Source: Dyella nitratireducens (lineage in GTDB: Bacteria > Pseudomonadota > Gammaproteobacteria > Xanthomonadales > Rhodanobacteraceae). From it: DNA of 64,000 nt. A program made the translations under genes and the position numbers. How positions within the stretch are numbered: position 1 is the first letter of the stretch; each line of letters opens with the position of its first letter. The DNA is taken from NCBI RefSeq assembly GCF_014642835.1, contig NZ_BMJA01000003.1:201682-265681 (forward strand). Reading direction: 5' to 3'. The notes beneath the pieces are model-generated. The model was not told the origin of the DNA. It saw nothing but the letters and a program-made list of their open reading frames with translations, and searched no databases. Positions 1 to 9,466 of the stretch are shown piece by piece.

Positions 1-3000
1 GGCTCTGAAGGCAGCGGGTGTCAAATCAATGATATCCATCGAGTCCGGTCTTAATGGATGTATCGGCCGGCCGTTACCGTCACGTGCGAACGGCCCTCTG
101 TCATTCACCGTTACGCATACGGTCACTTGCTTTCCACCAGGCTGGGTATACGTCACCGCAACCATCGTTCCAAGCGGAACCTTATCACCTGTCATGGCTG
201 CCGCCATGACAGTTCCATCAAAAAGTCCCCCGCTAGCGGTCTTATAGCCATTTAAGCTGTAGTAGGTCGCTTGTCCGGTATAGGTGGTATCAAGGCCCCA
301 AAAATCGATAAGGGAGACAGGGTTGCCGTCTGCATAGATATACGTGTTGATCCCACCCGCCAATCCAGCGGGATCACTCTCAAGATACCGCCCCACCCAA
401 TCGAAGTAATCCCGATACCCGTTGTTCCATAGCGACAATTCCGCATCGAAATACTGCCCAGGAAATCCGATGTTCAGAGGCACCACATTGTTGGTGCCCA
501 CCTCTCGCGTAAACGGAAGATTAAATACGCGCCAAATGACTGTCTGGTTCGCGTCGGTCATCGCCTCAGGGCGCCCCACCTGGTCCAGATGGATGTCTTG
601 CACCTGCCCGCCATGGATGCGGCCGATCAGACGGCCATTGAGCCACAGGTAGTCCACCCACATGCCGTTATCGTTTTCAGCGATCAGATGGTTGCTTTCA
701 TCCGGCGCAAAATACGTCGTGGCGCTGCCAACCGTCTTCATCAACCGCTGCCCTTGTGGGTCGATGTAATACGTATTGCCGAACGCCGTGGTCATGCGGT
801 TGAAGGGATCGAACTGCCATCGGCTGATCCCGTTGGCAGCGCTGCTGTTACCCAGTGCATCGTAAGCGAAAGTGGTTTGGCTGGCCTTGATCATCCGGTT
901 GCTGCCACTTTCGTAGAAGATATTCATGCTGTTGCCGTTGACCGTCTGCGCGATGCGGTTGCCATCGGCGTCGTATTGATAGGTCTCGTTCTCAGCACTG
1001 CCTGTTTCCGACACCAGGCGTGACTGTTCGTCATAGGCAAAATTCTGGGTCAAGATGGGCGAGATAAAATCCTGCTTCTTGCTGATGCGATCGGCGTTGT
1101 CGTAGTAAACGCCGTAAGTCAGCACCGCAGGCACGTTGGCACCGGTGAACCGGCCATCGGTGTCGTAAAACAACGTCGTGGTCAGGCCATTGCTGCCCAC
1201 CCAGCTCGCCATCGCCTTGTCTTGGGGCTGATAGGTGATCTGGCTGGCTTCGGTCTTCCCTGTGCCTGCAACATTCAAACTGACGGAAGACACCACGCCA
1301 TTGGTGTAGTTGTAGAGCGCTTGATTCCCATCCGGATACACCAGCGCCGTGACGTCCCCTGTCGCGTTGTAAGCGTAGCTCAACGAGTAGCTCACACCTC
1401 CGACAAAGAAGGAGCGGCCGGTGACCCAGCCCTCTGGGGTATAGCTGTAACCCACGTGGCCACTGGCATCGGCAGCGTTGCACAGGCGACCAAGCCCATT
1501 AGCGCAACTGTCGTAGGTGAAGGTTTGGGACTGCCCGCCTGCACTGATGCTGGTGACGCGGCCAATGGCATCGTAGGCATACATGGTCTGCACACCGTTC
1601 GCGCGCGTCATGCTGGTGCGACGGCCATTGCCATCGTAGCTATAGCTTGTCATGCCGGTGTCGGGACTGGTCTGCTGCCAAAGCTGCCCCAAGCCGTCAT
1701 AGACGTAGCCGGTGACAAGACCACGCGGATCGGTGACACGCGTGAGTTGATCCCCTGCGTCATGGAGGTAGCTAGTGGTGGCGCTCGCCTGAGCCGTACT
1801 GCCGATCGACGAACTGGCACCGCCGCTCTCCGTGGTCTGGGTGACGCGATTCAATGCATCGTATTGATGGCTGGTCACATGACCGGCTGCATTGGTAACG
1901 GACAGCACATTGCCGTTGCCGTCGTAAGCGTAGGTCAGCGATTGGCCGTGCTGACCCAGACGTTGATACACCCTGCCCAGCCCGTCGTAATTGACCGTGT
2001 CGATCAGGGTGGCCGTACCGCCACGCGCGATCGCATGTTTAATGACATCACCGTTCACGTCATAGAGGAAGCCTTCGGAGGAGGCGCCATCCTTGTCATT
2101 GTGGTTGATAGACGTCACCTGCATGACCTGGTTTCGATTCCAGGTGGTGACTTGGCCGTCTGGACCGGATTCGACGGCCAACAAACCGAAGCCATCGTAG
2201 CCATATGACCAGGTGGCGCTTCCGCCATTGGGATGCGTCGTTTTGGTCGACACTCGTCCACGCGCATCGTAGGTGTAATTCACCGTGTCGCCGTTAGGGC
2301 CGGTAATGCTGCCGGGTTGGCCCAACCCGTTATAGCCACCATAGGAAATGGTCTGGCCCAGGCCATTGGTCATCGAAGTGAGATTGCCCAGGCCATCGTA
2401 GCGATAAGTATCGGTGTCGCTGCCATTGGGCGACGGCTTGGTCATCGTCATGGTTTGTACCAAGCCGTTGCCATACAACGCGTATTGATAGCTGGTGGTC
2501 AGCGTCTGCCCTGCGATGCCATTCGCGGCAAGATTGGTTACGCTGATCGAAGCGATGCGATTCTGGGCGTTGTACGCATACGCGGTCTTGCGGACACCTT
2601 CCACCGTCACACTCAGCAACCGATTCAACGTGGCATTGGGATCCCACACATAGTCAGTCTTGCGCGCCAGCGACGTGCCGGCCGCTTCGGTTTCGGTCTG
2701 GAGCTGGCCGTTGGCGGCGTAATTGTAGGTGTGAACGTTGCCGTTGTTGTCGACCGTCTGAGAGAGGTTGCCGTTGCCATCGTAGATTCGGGTGTTGGCG
2801 GTGGGGCCGCACGTGCTGGTGGCGCCGTCGCTGATGGAGCTCAGCAACCCGTTCACGCCGGCATAGGTGTTGGTGGTGACGTGCCCCAGCGGGTTGGTCA
2901 CCGTGGCTACCAGATTGCCCGAACCATCTTTGCTGTAGGCGATCGTATTTTTGCCACTGCCATCCGCGTAATACGTGCTGGTAACCCATCCCCAATAGGG

Positions 3001-4152
3001 ACCGAAAATAGGGTTGCCGTTGTTGACGCTCAGAACCGTCGTGTCGTAGGTCGTGTAGGCATACGGCGTGCCGTTATAGTCCACCTCGCCCAAGATGCCA
3101 CCCGACGTTCCCTTGAAGGAAATCGTGGTAGCAGGGCTGCCGGGGAAACTGATCGAACTGACGACGTCGTTTAGCGTGTAACTGCCTGGAGATTCGTTGC
3201 CCACGTAGGTATAGGCATTGTTAGCCGGATCGGTGACGGTAACGGTGGGCGCGCCGCCGCTTGCCGAGGGCACGTAGGTAAAGCGAATCGACTGGCCATT
3301 GGTATGCGTCACCGATGCCAACTGCCCGCCGCTATAGGTGAAGGTCCAACCGATACCGGACGCATCCACGATGGACTGGATGACCCCCGACGACGAATAC
3401 ACCTGGGTGCTGCCGTCGTCATCCCGCAAGGTGTAATTGCCGCTGGACGGATCGCGTGTCAGCACCTGCACGCCATTGCCCATGATCGGGTAGGACGTGT
3501 CGTTCGCGCCACCGCTGAAGACCACCGCCGAACCATCCGGGCGATGCAAGGTGCGCTTGCTGCAATTGGTGACTGCGCTGCCTTGCGCCAAGCCATCGTA
3601 ATAGCAGGTGGTATCCAGCATGTAATCGAAGTTGCTGGTCCATGGCGCCACGTTGCCGCTGTTGTGAGACAACACGAACTTCAAACCCATCTCGCCGGGC
3701 AGTTCGAATAGCGGAAATGTCTCGACCTTGCTGCCACTGCTGAGCAGCACGGGATCTGCTTTTTTATCCGCGCCACCATTCGGATTCTTTTTGCAATCGG
3801 TGCTGGCAGGCGCGCTTTGAGACGAGTACGGACGCTTGGGGGAGAAGGCAAGTCCCTTCGCGATCGGAGGAAGAGAGCCGAACGGATTCTGCGGAGGGTT
3901 ATAGCTGCTAAGGCCGAGCGCATCCGCTGCAGCAAAGAGGTCCGGCGCCCGATTCCCCGTTACCTGGATCGAAGGCCAGTTAAAAGTGTCGCGCTGAGGT
4001 GCTGCCGCCTGCCCGGCTGCCGAGTGCGGTAGCGAAACCATGGCAGCGACGGCCACGAAAAGAAGCTCTCGACGACGTGTAAACCATGGCGCTTTCGGAA
4101 CCGGCGAATTGACTTCAGCCGCAGCACGTTCGATGCGTGCCACACGCATCAT
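1..4152 (-). CDS. RHS/YD-repeat protein with RlpA-like C-terminal tip (3' end outside window)
   Basis: One uninterrupted frame of 1384 codons runs from ATG at 4152 to the window edge without a stop. The N-terminus has a basic stretch then a hydrophobic segment (about residues 28-44), suggesting export. Residues about 170-1190 are a long series of YD/RHS repeats (forms such as YDGLGNLTS, YDGNGNVLS, YDALNRVTQ). The conserved RHS core follows, with PGQYFDAE, GRYLESDPAGL and NTYIYADGNP, ending in the junction DFWGLD near residue 1283. After the junction, residues about 1288-1384 carry GQATYYS, TASGGLFDG, VPLGTMVAV, VNDRGPF and DIIDLTPAAF. In order and spacing these match RlpA-like double-psi beta-barrel (DPBB) domains. 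RHS proteins deliver variable C-terminal tips, so the DPBB part is probably the effector module; that role is inferred. A second in-frame ATG lies at 4149. Any cognate immunity gene would lie beyond position 1. Confidence 0.9.
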   Translation of the reverse strand, partial: MMRVARIERAAAEVNSPVPKAPWFTRRRELLFVAVAAMVSLPHSAAGQAAAPQRDTFNWPSIQVTGNRAPDLFAAADALGLSSYNPPQNPFGSLPPIAKGLAFSPKRPYSSQSAPASTDCKKNPNGGADKKADPVLLSSGSKVETFPLFELPGEMGLKFVLSHNSGNVAPWTSNFDYMLDTTCYYDGLAQGSAVTNCSKRTLHRPDGSAVVFSGGANDTSYPIMGNGVQVLTRDPSSGNYTLRDDDGSTQVYSSSGVIQSIVDASGIGWTFTYSGGQLASVTHTNGQSIRFTYVPSASGGAPTVTVTDPANNAYTYVGNESPGSYTLNDVVSSISFPGSPATTISFKGTSGGILGEVDYNGTPYAYTTYDTTVLSVNNGNPIFGPYWGWVTSTYYADGSGKNTIAYSKDGSGNLVATVTNPLGHVTTNTYAGVNGLLSSISDGATSTCGPTANTRIYDGNGNLSQTVDNNGNVHTYNYAANGQLQTETEAAGTSLARKTDYVWDPNATLNRLLSVTVEGVRKTAYAYNAQNRIASISVTNLAANGIAGQTLTTSYQYALYGNGLVQTMTMTKPSPNGSDTDTYRYDGLGNLTSMTNGLGQTISYGGYNGLGQPGSITGPNGDTVNYTYDARGRVSTKTTHPNGGSATWSYGYDGFGLLAVESGPDGQVTTWNRNQVMQVTSINHNDKDGASSEGFLYDVNGDVIKHAIARGGTATLIDTVNYDGLGRVYQRLGQHGQSLTYAYDGNGNVLSVTNAAGHVTSHQYDALNRVTQTTESGGASSSIGSTAQASATTSYLHDAGDQLTRVTDPRGLVTGYVYDGLGQLWQQTSPDTGMTSYSYDGNGRRTSMTRANGVQTMYAYDAIGRVTSISAGGQSQTFTYDSCANGLGRLCNAADASGHVGYSYTPEGWVTGRSFFVGGVSYSLSYAYNATGDVTALVYPDGNQALYNYTNGVVSSVSLNVAGTGKTEASQITYQPQDKAMASWVGSNGLTTTLFYDTDGRFTGANVPAVLTYGVYYDNADRISKKQDFISPILTQNFAYDEQSRLVSETGSAENETYQYDADGNRIAQTVNGNSMNIFYESGSNRMIKASQTTFAYDALGNSSAANGISRWQFDPFNRMTTAFGNTYYIDPQGQRLMKTVGSATTYFAPDESNHLIAENDNGMWVDYLWLNGRLIGRIHGGQVQDIHLDQVGRPEAMTDANQTVIWRVFNLPFTREVGTNNVVPLNIGFPGQYFDAELSLWNNGYRDYFDWVGRYLESDPAGLAGGINTYIYADGNPVSLIDFWGLDTTYTGQATYYSLNGYKTASGGLFDGTVMAAAMTGDKVPLGTMVAVTYTQPGGKQVTVCVTVNDRGPFARDGNGRPIHPLRPDSMDIIDLTPAAFRA

Positions 4153-4311
4153 TCCCTGACTTTCCCCCGACACACACTTCCCCTTTTATCCGTTGCGTCA
4201 AACCTGCGTAGGTGCGGCTAGTCTGCGGAAAGGTTGTGTTTTGGGAAGTTCAAGTAAGAGCCAAGAGGATGGCCTTTCGAGACAAGTATCGGGTGCTACC
4301 CCCACGGCCGC

Positions 4312-4404
4312 TATTCCGGCGAAAGCCGATGTGCTTTACAACAGCGAAGCTGGTCAATCCATCGCAAGTACGAAGCATGGATTCTGGCCTTCGCCGGAAT
4401 GACG
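4312..4404. repeat. Degenerate REP-like palindrome
   Basis: Left arm ATTCCGGCGAAAGCC and right arm GGCCTTCGCCGGAAT with an intervening 'gcaagtacgaagcatggatt' identify a decayed copy of the dispersed palindrome family found throughout the window. It occupies the space between the RHS start and the MarR stop (4153-4439), where nothing else was recognised. Confidence 0.7.
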
Positions 4405-4439
4405 TCGGAGCAAGACTGTTTTTCACGGCGAGCGCGGTC

Positions 4440-4976
4440 CTATCGCTTCGCTTCCTCATCAGCGACTTTCAAAAACCCATCCCTGATACGCGTCAACAAA
4501 CGTTGAAACAACACAAGCTCGTCCGGTGACACATCGGCAAGCGCCTTTTGCAAACGGCTCGCGTTGAGATCCATCGCGCTCGTAAAGATCTCCCTGCCCT
4601 TCTTCGTAAGCGTGGCGAGCATGCGGCGGCGGTCTTGTTGATCGCCGACCGATTGCACCAAGCCTTCCTGTTCCAGCGCAAACATCATGGCCGACACGGT
4701 GGCGCGTTTGACCTGCAGCGCCGCAATGATTTCCTGATGCGGTACCGCGCGGTCGCCCGCGCCCCACAGCAGTGCCAACGTCTGGAACCGCGCAGGCGAA
4801 CCGGCGGTGCCCTCCAGCCAACTGTTCAAGACATTCGTGATGTGCTGGGTACCGGACTTCAGCGTGAACACCGTTTCCAGCCGTTGCGCAGCCGACTCCG
4901 GAAAACGCCGCAGATAGGCCTCGCGCAGGTATGGGGTCGGGAAGCTCGACGGGTCGTTGGAATCTTGATCTTTCAA
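4440..4976 (-). CDS. MarR-family transcriptional regulator
   Basis: A 178-residue winged-helix regulator. The central region (HQEIIAALQVKRATVSAMMFALEQEGLVQ followed by the wing DQQDRRRMLATLTKKG, described here in two parts) is the MarR DNA-binding domain, with a C-terminal dimerisation helix. The start is set at TTG 4976 because GGAGGT lies six bases upstream. A GTG at 4991 in the same frame would place this Shine-Dalgarno inside the gene, so the longer form is less likely. It is divergent from the emrAB-OMF operon, the usual arrangement for a MarR repressor that is released by small phenolic or drug-like ligands. Its ligand cannot be read from sequence. Confidence 0.88.
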   Translation of the reverse strand: MKDQDSNDPSSFPTPYLREAYLRRFPESAAQRLETVFTLKSGTQHITNVLNSWLEGTAGSPARFQTLALLWGAGDRAVPHQEIIAALQVKRATVSAMMFALEQEGLVQSVGDQQDRRRMLATLTKKGREIFTSAMDLNASRLQKALADVSPDELVLFQRLLTRIRDGFLKVADEEAKR

Positions 4977-5046
4977 GGGGTTACCTCCCACCGGAACGAT
5001 CCGGCAGCGGACTGTATGGTAAGCGACAAATGCCTTCGCGGACGAT

Positions 5047-5109
5047 TAAGTCAGTAAAAACAGTAGCATAAATAATACTTCGCCTACAAATTGTATGTCG
5101 TTTGACTTA
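5047..5109. promoter_or_regulatory. Candidate MarR operator region between divergent marR and emrA
   Basis: The AT-rich divergent intergenic region carries a 7-bp inverted pair TAAGTCA (5047-5053) and TGACTTA (5103-5109). Between them is the perfect 11-bp palindrome TACAA-A-TTGTA (5085-5095). MarR proteins bind short palindromes overlapping the promoters they repress, so these are plausible operators; binding is inference. Confidence 0.45.
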
Positions 5110-5198
5110 TTTACTAAGCAAGCGTATTGTTCGCTGCCATACAAATAGCGGCTGACTTGCGATCGGCGCACGCCAGCCCCCGCTTGGAGGAGTTGGTC

Positions 5199-6275
5199 AT
5201 GAGCAACACCGAAACACAGGAAGGCGCAAAGCCCCGCGCTCTACCCCGCAAAACCCGGATCGCCGCGGGTGTGATCGCCGCTGTGCTGGTGGTCGTCAGC
5301 GGCGTGGCCTACGCTGTCATGTCGGGCCGCGAGGTTTCCACCGACGATGCGTACACCGACGGCCGCGCCATCACGATTGCCCCGCATGTGGCCGGGTACG
5401 TTGCCGAACTCAACGTCACCGACAATGAGTTCGTCCACCAGGGCCAGGTGCTGGTCCGCATTCAATGCACGGACTATCTCGCCACGCGTGATCACGCGCA
5501 GGGCGCGCTGGAATCGGCCGAAGGGCAACTGGCAGCCGCGCAAACGGACCTGGCACTCGCAAAGATCACTTACCCCGAACGCTTGAGCGCCGCGCAAGCC
5601 ACGCTCGCCACGGAGCGCGCCAATCTGTTCAAGGCGCAATCCGAGTTCCTGCGCCAGCACGACATTCCCAAAGAAGCCACCACGTCGCATGACATCGACT
5701 TCGCCACCGCCAATCGCAACGCGGCCGAAGGCGATGTAGCACAAGCACAGGCGCAAGCGCGCATCGCCCAGCCGGTCAATCTCAACATTGACGACGCGCA
5801 GGCACATGTCGAGCAACTGCAGGGCGAAGTGAAGCTTGCCCAAGGCGATCTGGATCAAGCCAAGCTCAATGTCGGCTATTGCGATGTCGTGGCACCGCAA
5901 GATGGTTGGGTTACCAAGCGCGGTGTCGAAAAAGGTGACTACATCCAGGTCGGCCAACAACTGTTCGCCATTGTCAGCCCGGAAGTCTGGGTCACGGCCA
6001 ACTTCAAAGAAACGCAGCTGGCGCACATGCGCCCCGGGCAGCATGTGTCGATGACGATTGATGCGTATCCGAACCTCAAGCTGAAAGGCCACGTCGATAG
6101 CATCCAGGAAGGTTCGGGCGGCAAGTTCACCGCATTTCCCGCGGAAAACGCCACCGGCAATTTCGTGAAGATCGTGCAGCGCGTGCCGGTGAAGATCGTG
6201 ATCGACTCCGGCCTGAATCCGAAGCAGCCGCTGCCGCTCAATCTCTCGGTCGAACCGACGGTAGAACTGCAATGA
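5199..6275 (+). CDS. emrA: EmrA/HlyD-family periplasmic adaptor of a multidrug exporter
   Basis: A 358-residue membrane-fusion protein. It has one N-terminal transmembrane segment (about residues 20-42), a biotinyl-lipoyl-like half with STDDAYTDG and AGYVAELNVTDNEFVHQGQ, and a long alpha-helical hairpin rich in Ala/Gln (about 95-215). The second lipoyl half and a beta-barrel with VWVTANFKETQLAHMRPGQ follow; the latter is typical of EmrA-type adaptors. The start at ATG 5199 is supported by GGAGGAG upstream; an in-frame extension to 5127 lacks such a site. Its stop overlaps the next start as ATGA, so it is translationally coupled to the permease. Predicted role is linking the inner-membrane permease to the outer-membrane factor. 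Confidence 0.9.
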   Translation: MSNTETQEGAKPRALPRKTRIAAGVIAAVLVVVSGVAYAVMSGREVSTDDAYTDGRAITIAPHVAGYVAELNVTDNEFVHQGQVLVRIQCTDYLATRDHAQGALESAEGQLAAAQTDLALAKITYPERLSAAQATLATERANLFKAQSEFLRQHDIPKEATTSHDIDFATANRNAAEGDVAQAQAQARIAQPVNLNIDDAQAHVEQLQGEVKLAQGDLDQAKLNVGYCDVVAPQDGWVTKRGVEKGDYIQVGQQLFAIVSPEVWVTANFKETQLAHMRPGQHVSMTIDAYPNLKLKGHVDSIQEGSGGKFTAFPAENATGNFVKIVQRVPVKIVIDSGLNPKQPLPLNLSVEPTVELQ

Positions 6276-7852
6276 GCACCGCCTCCGACATCCATGATGT
6301 TGCATGGAAGCCGCGCGGCAATCCGTGGCTGATTGCGGTGGTGGTGACGCTGGCCGCATTCATGGAGATTCTCGACACCACCATCGTCAACGTCGCGCTG
6401 CCGCACATCGCCGGCAGCCTTTCGAGCAGCCCTGACGATGCCACCTGGACGCTTACCTCGTATCTCGTTGCCAACGGGATTGTGCTGACCATTTCCGGCT
6501 GGCTCGGTGCGGTGATCGGCAGGAAGCGCTACTTCCTGATTTGCATCGCCATGTTTACGGTGTGCTCGTTGCTGTGCGGATTGGCGCAGAGCCTGCCGCA
6601 ACTGATCGTGTTCCGTTTGCTGCAAGGTTTCTTCGGCGGCGGCTTGCAGCCCAACCAGCAAGCGATCGTGGTGGATTCTTTCGAGCCGCAGAAACGCGGT
6701 GCGGCGTTCGCCATCACGGCGATTGCCACCGTGGTGGCACCGGTACTCGGCCCGGTGCTCGGCGGCTTCATCACTGATAACGCGTCGTGGCGCTGGATCT
6801 TTTTCATCAATATTCCGGTCGGCATTTTCGCTTGCCTCGCCGTGGCAGCGCTGGTGGACGATCCGCCGTGGGCCGTCAAACAGAAGCGTTCCGTGGATTA
6901 CATCGGCCTGGGGCTGATCACGCTTGGCCTGGGCTGCATGCAAGTGATGATGGATCGCGGTGAGGACGAAGGCTGGTTTCAATCCCCCTTCATCGTGCAC
7001 ATGACGATACTGGCCGTTCTCGGCATTGCCGGTGCCGTGCTGTGGTTGTTGATCGCCAAGAAGCCCGTGGTGAATCTACGGGTCTTCAAGGACCGCAATT
7101 TTGCCGTCAGTTGCGGCTTGATCATGGGCATGAGCTTCATCCTTTACGGCGCAGCCGTGCTCATTCCGCAATTTGCGCAGACGACGATCGGTTACACCGC
7201 TACGCTGGCCGGGCTCGTGCTGGCACCTGGCGGTGTCGTGATCATCTTGCTGATTCCGCCGGTTGGACGGCTGATGAAAGTGGTGCAACTGCGTTATCTG
7301 ATTGCCGTGGGTTTTGCAATCATGATGTTGGCATTCTGGTATTCCAACAGGTTGGTACCGTCCATCGATTTTTCGACGCTCACCACGATGCGCGGCCTGC
7401 AGACCGCGGGACTGGGCTTCCTGTTCGTACCGATCAGCATCATGGCGTACCACAGCCTGCCCAAGTCGCTTGGTGCGGATGCATCGTCGCTGTTCGTCAT
7501 GTTCCGCAATGTCTCCGGATCGGTCGGCATCTCGGTCTCGACCGCCATTGTCTCCGAGCGTACGCAGGCCAGCCAGGCGCATCTGTCCACATGGCTGACT
7601 CCCTTCAATCAATCGTTCAATGAACTGGTCGCAAAAAACGAAGCGGCACTGCGATCGTTGGGACGCGCTGCAAGCACGTTGCACGAAACAGCTATCGGTT
7701 ATGCGTTTCAGACCTTGAAACAGCAGGCCGCCATCCTGGCCTACGGCGATACCTTCATGTACTTCGCCGTACTTGCCGCGGCCATGATCCCGCTGGCGAT
7801 GTTTTTGTCGCCGGTCAAAGACGGCGGTCATGCATCCGCACCCATGCACTAA
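6272..7852 (+). CDS. emrB: EmrB-type MFS drug:H+ antiporter (DHA2, 14 TM)
   Basis: A 526-residue major facilitator with about 14 hydrophobic segments. The DHA2 signature LDTTIVNVALP is near residue 31, motif A is GRKRY, and motif C is seen in GPVLGGFITDNASWRWIFFINIP, where the last part is the usual WRWIFxIN. It exports hydrophobic toxicants using the proton gradient. It overlaps emrA by four bases and is followed 28 bases later by an outer-membrane factor gene, so the whole tripartite pump is encoded together. The exact substrate is unknown. Confidence 0.9.
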   Translation: MSTASDIHDVAWKPRGNPWLIAVVVTLAAFMEILDTTIVNVALPHIAGSLSSSPDDATWTLTSYLVANGIVLTISGWLGAVIGRKRYFLICIAMFTVCSLLCGLAQSLPQLIVFRLLQGFFGGGLQPNQQAIVVDSFEPQKRGAAFAITAIATVVAPVLGPVLGGFITDNASWRWIFFINIPVGIFACLAVAALVDDPPWAVKQKRSVDYIGLGLITLGLGCMQVMMDRGEDEGWFQSPFIVHMTILAVLGIAGAVLWLLIAKKPVVNLRVFKDRNFAVSCGLIMGMSFILYGAAVLIPQFAQTTIGYTATLAGLVLAPGGVVIILLIPPVGRLMKVVQLRYLIAVGFAIMMLAFWYSNRLVPSIDFSTLTTMRGLQTAGLGFLFVPISIMAYHSLPKSLGADASSLFVMFRNVSGSVGISVSTAIVSERTQASQAHLSTWLTPFNQSFNELVAKNEAALRSLGRAASTLHETAIGYAFQTLKQQAAILAYGDTFMYFAVLAAAMIPLAMFLSPVKDGGHASAPMH

Positions 7853-7880
7853 AGCATTTGGATTGTCGAGGACACACGCC

Positions 7881-9443
7881 ATGAACATCATCAAGCTGCA
7901 CATTGCGCTCGCTGCCGTACTACTGGCCGGATGCACCGTAGGTCCGAACTTCACGCGCCCCGATGCGAAACTGCCGACCGCATGGTGCGCGGCAGACTGC
8001 CAGGCAAAACCAACCGTTCCCAGCCACACGGCGCCCGCGCCGATCAACACGGCCTGGTGGACTTCGTTCGATGATCCGGAACTGGTCAAGCTGGAAGAGC
8101 GCGTCGCCGATGCCAACCTGGATCTCAAGGTGGCATCGCTGCGGCTTGCCGAAAGCCGCGCGGAACGTTCGATCACCGCTGCCGACCAATATCCCACCGT
8201 CGAAGGCAATGCGAGTGCCGTGCGTCAGCGTGCCAGCGCCAATGGCGTGATGGGCATTGCCGGTGCGCTGACGCAATCGACCAATGCAACGACGGCCGCC
8301 AACGGAACGGGCGCGGGTGTCGTGGCCCTTCCCTCCGGTAGCAAAGGCTCGTCGGGCCCGGCGCCTTTCAATCTTTTCCAGGCGGGCTTCGATGCGTCGT
8401 GGGAGCTCGATCTGTGGGGCAAGGTGCGCCGTGAAGTGGAAGCCGCCGATGCATCGGTGGATGCACAAGCCGATGCACGCCGTGATCTTCTGATGTCCAC
8501 CATGGCCGAAGTCGCACGCGACTACATTCAATTGCGCGGCACACAAACTGACTACGCCATCACGCTCGACAATCTCAACGCCGCCAAGGATGCCGAACGC
8601 GTCACGCGCGAGCGCATGGCGCATGGCCTCGCCACCGAACTGGATGTGACGGAAGCCGCTTCGCAAGTGTCGGCGGAAAACGCGATCCTGCCCCAGCTCG
8701 CACAGCAGGAGGACGAAACCATCAATCGCTTGAGCTTCCTGCTTGGCCAGGCTCCCGGTGCCTTGCGCGCCGAGCTCGAAGAAAGCAGGCCCGTTCCGCC
8801 TACGCCGCCGGTCGTGCCCGTAGGCATTCCTTCAGACTTGGCGCGCCGCCGTCCAGACATCCGCGAAGCCGAGGCAAACCTGCATCAGGCCACGGCAGAC
8901 ATCGGCGTTGCGAAGGCGGATTTCTATCCGAGCATCACGTTATCGGCCAGCGGCAGCCTGCAAGCCTTGCAGTTCAGCCAGCTCGGTAACTGGGGCTCGC
9001 GCCAGTTTTCCATTGGCCCCTCGATCAACCTGCCCATCTTTGAAGGCGGCCGGCTGAAGGCGACGCTCAATCTGCGCAAGGAACAACAACAAGAAGCGGC
9101 CATCAACTACCAACGCGTCGTACTTTCTGCATGGCATGACATCGACAATGCGCTGACCGAGTATTCCTCACAGCAGCAGCGTCACGATCAACTGCAAGCA
9201 GAAGTGCAGGACAACCAGCGTGCACTACATTTGGCGCAAGCCCAATACACCGCCGGCACGGGCTCGTTCCTGCAGGTGCTCGATGCGGAACGCCGCCTGC
9301 TCGCCGCACAGCAGGACCTTACCGACAACACCACGCAGATCTCCACCACTCTGGTTTCGCTGTACAAGGCACTGGGCGGCGGCTGGGAGTCGACTTATCC
9401 CGAAATCGGGTCCGTAGCGGTCACGCAAACACCACGTTCCTAG
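7881..9443 (+). CDS. NodT-family outer-membrane efflux lipoprotein (OprM/TolC-like)
   Basis: A 520-residue outer-membrane factor. The start is placed at ATG 7881, giving a lipoprotein signal with lipobox LLAGC at Cys18. An upstream in-frame ATG at 7830 would bury the signal peptide. It carries CTVGPNFTRP after the lipid cysteine and SWELDLWGKVRREVEAADAS, characteristic of the NodT family. Two related OEP repeats with long coiled helices are visible, the second beginning near the RRPDIREAEANL motif. It forms the outer-membrane channel for EmrAB. Two further OMFs of other exporters lie at 51250 and 56596. Confidence 0.9.
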   Translation: MNIIKLHIALAAVLLAGCTVGPNFTRPDAKLPTAWCAADCQAKPTVPSHTAPAPINTAWWTSFDDPELVKLEERVADANLDLKVASLRLAESRAERSITAADQYPTVEGNASAVRQRASANGVMGIAGALTQSTNATTAANGTGAGVVALPSGSKGSSGPAPFNLFQAGFDASWELDLWGKVRREVEAADASVDAQADARRDLLMSTMAEVARDYIQLRGTQTDYAITLDNLNAAKDAERVTRERMAHGLATELDVTEAASQVSAENAILPQLAQQEDETINRLSFLLGQAPGALRAELEESRPVPPTPPVVPVGIPSDLARRRPDIREAEANLHQATADIGVAKADFYPSITLSASGSLQALQFSQLGNWGSRQFSIGPSINLPIFEGGRLKATLNLRKEQQQEAAINYQRVVLSAWHDIDNALTEYSSQQQRHDQLQAEVQDNQRALHLAQAQYTAGTGSFLQVLDAERRLLAAQQDLTDNTTQISTTLVSLYKALGGGWESTYPEIGSVAVTQTPRS

Positions 9444-9466
9444 ACCGTCCACAGGAGTGTCGAGTC

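Noticed and set aside
1222-3174. Two plus-strand open frames opposite the RHS gene
   Set aside because: Their repetitive Ala/Val/Gly/Ile content mirrors the RHS repeats on the other strand; no independent family is seen.
1-4152. Toxin/adhesin reading of the RHS gene as a VgrG- or PAAR-linked type VI effector
   Set aside because: No PAAR or VgrG domain is visible in the N-terminus, which instead looks like an export signal, and no T6SS genes are in the window.
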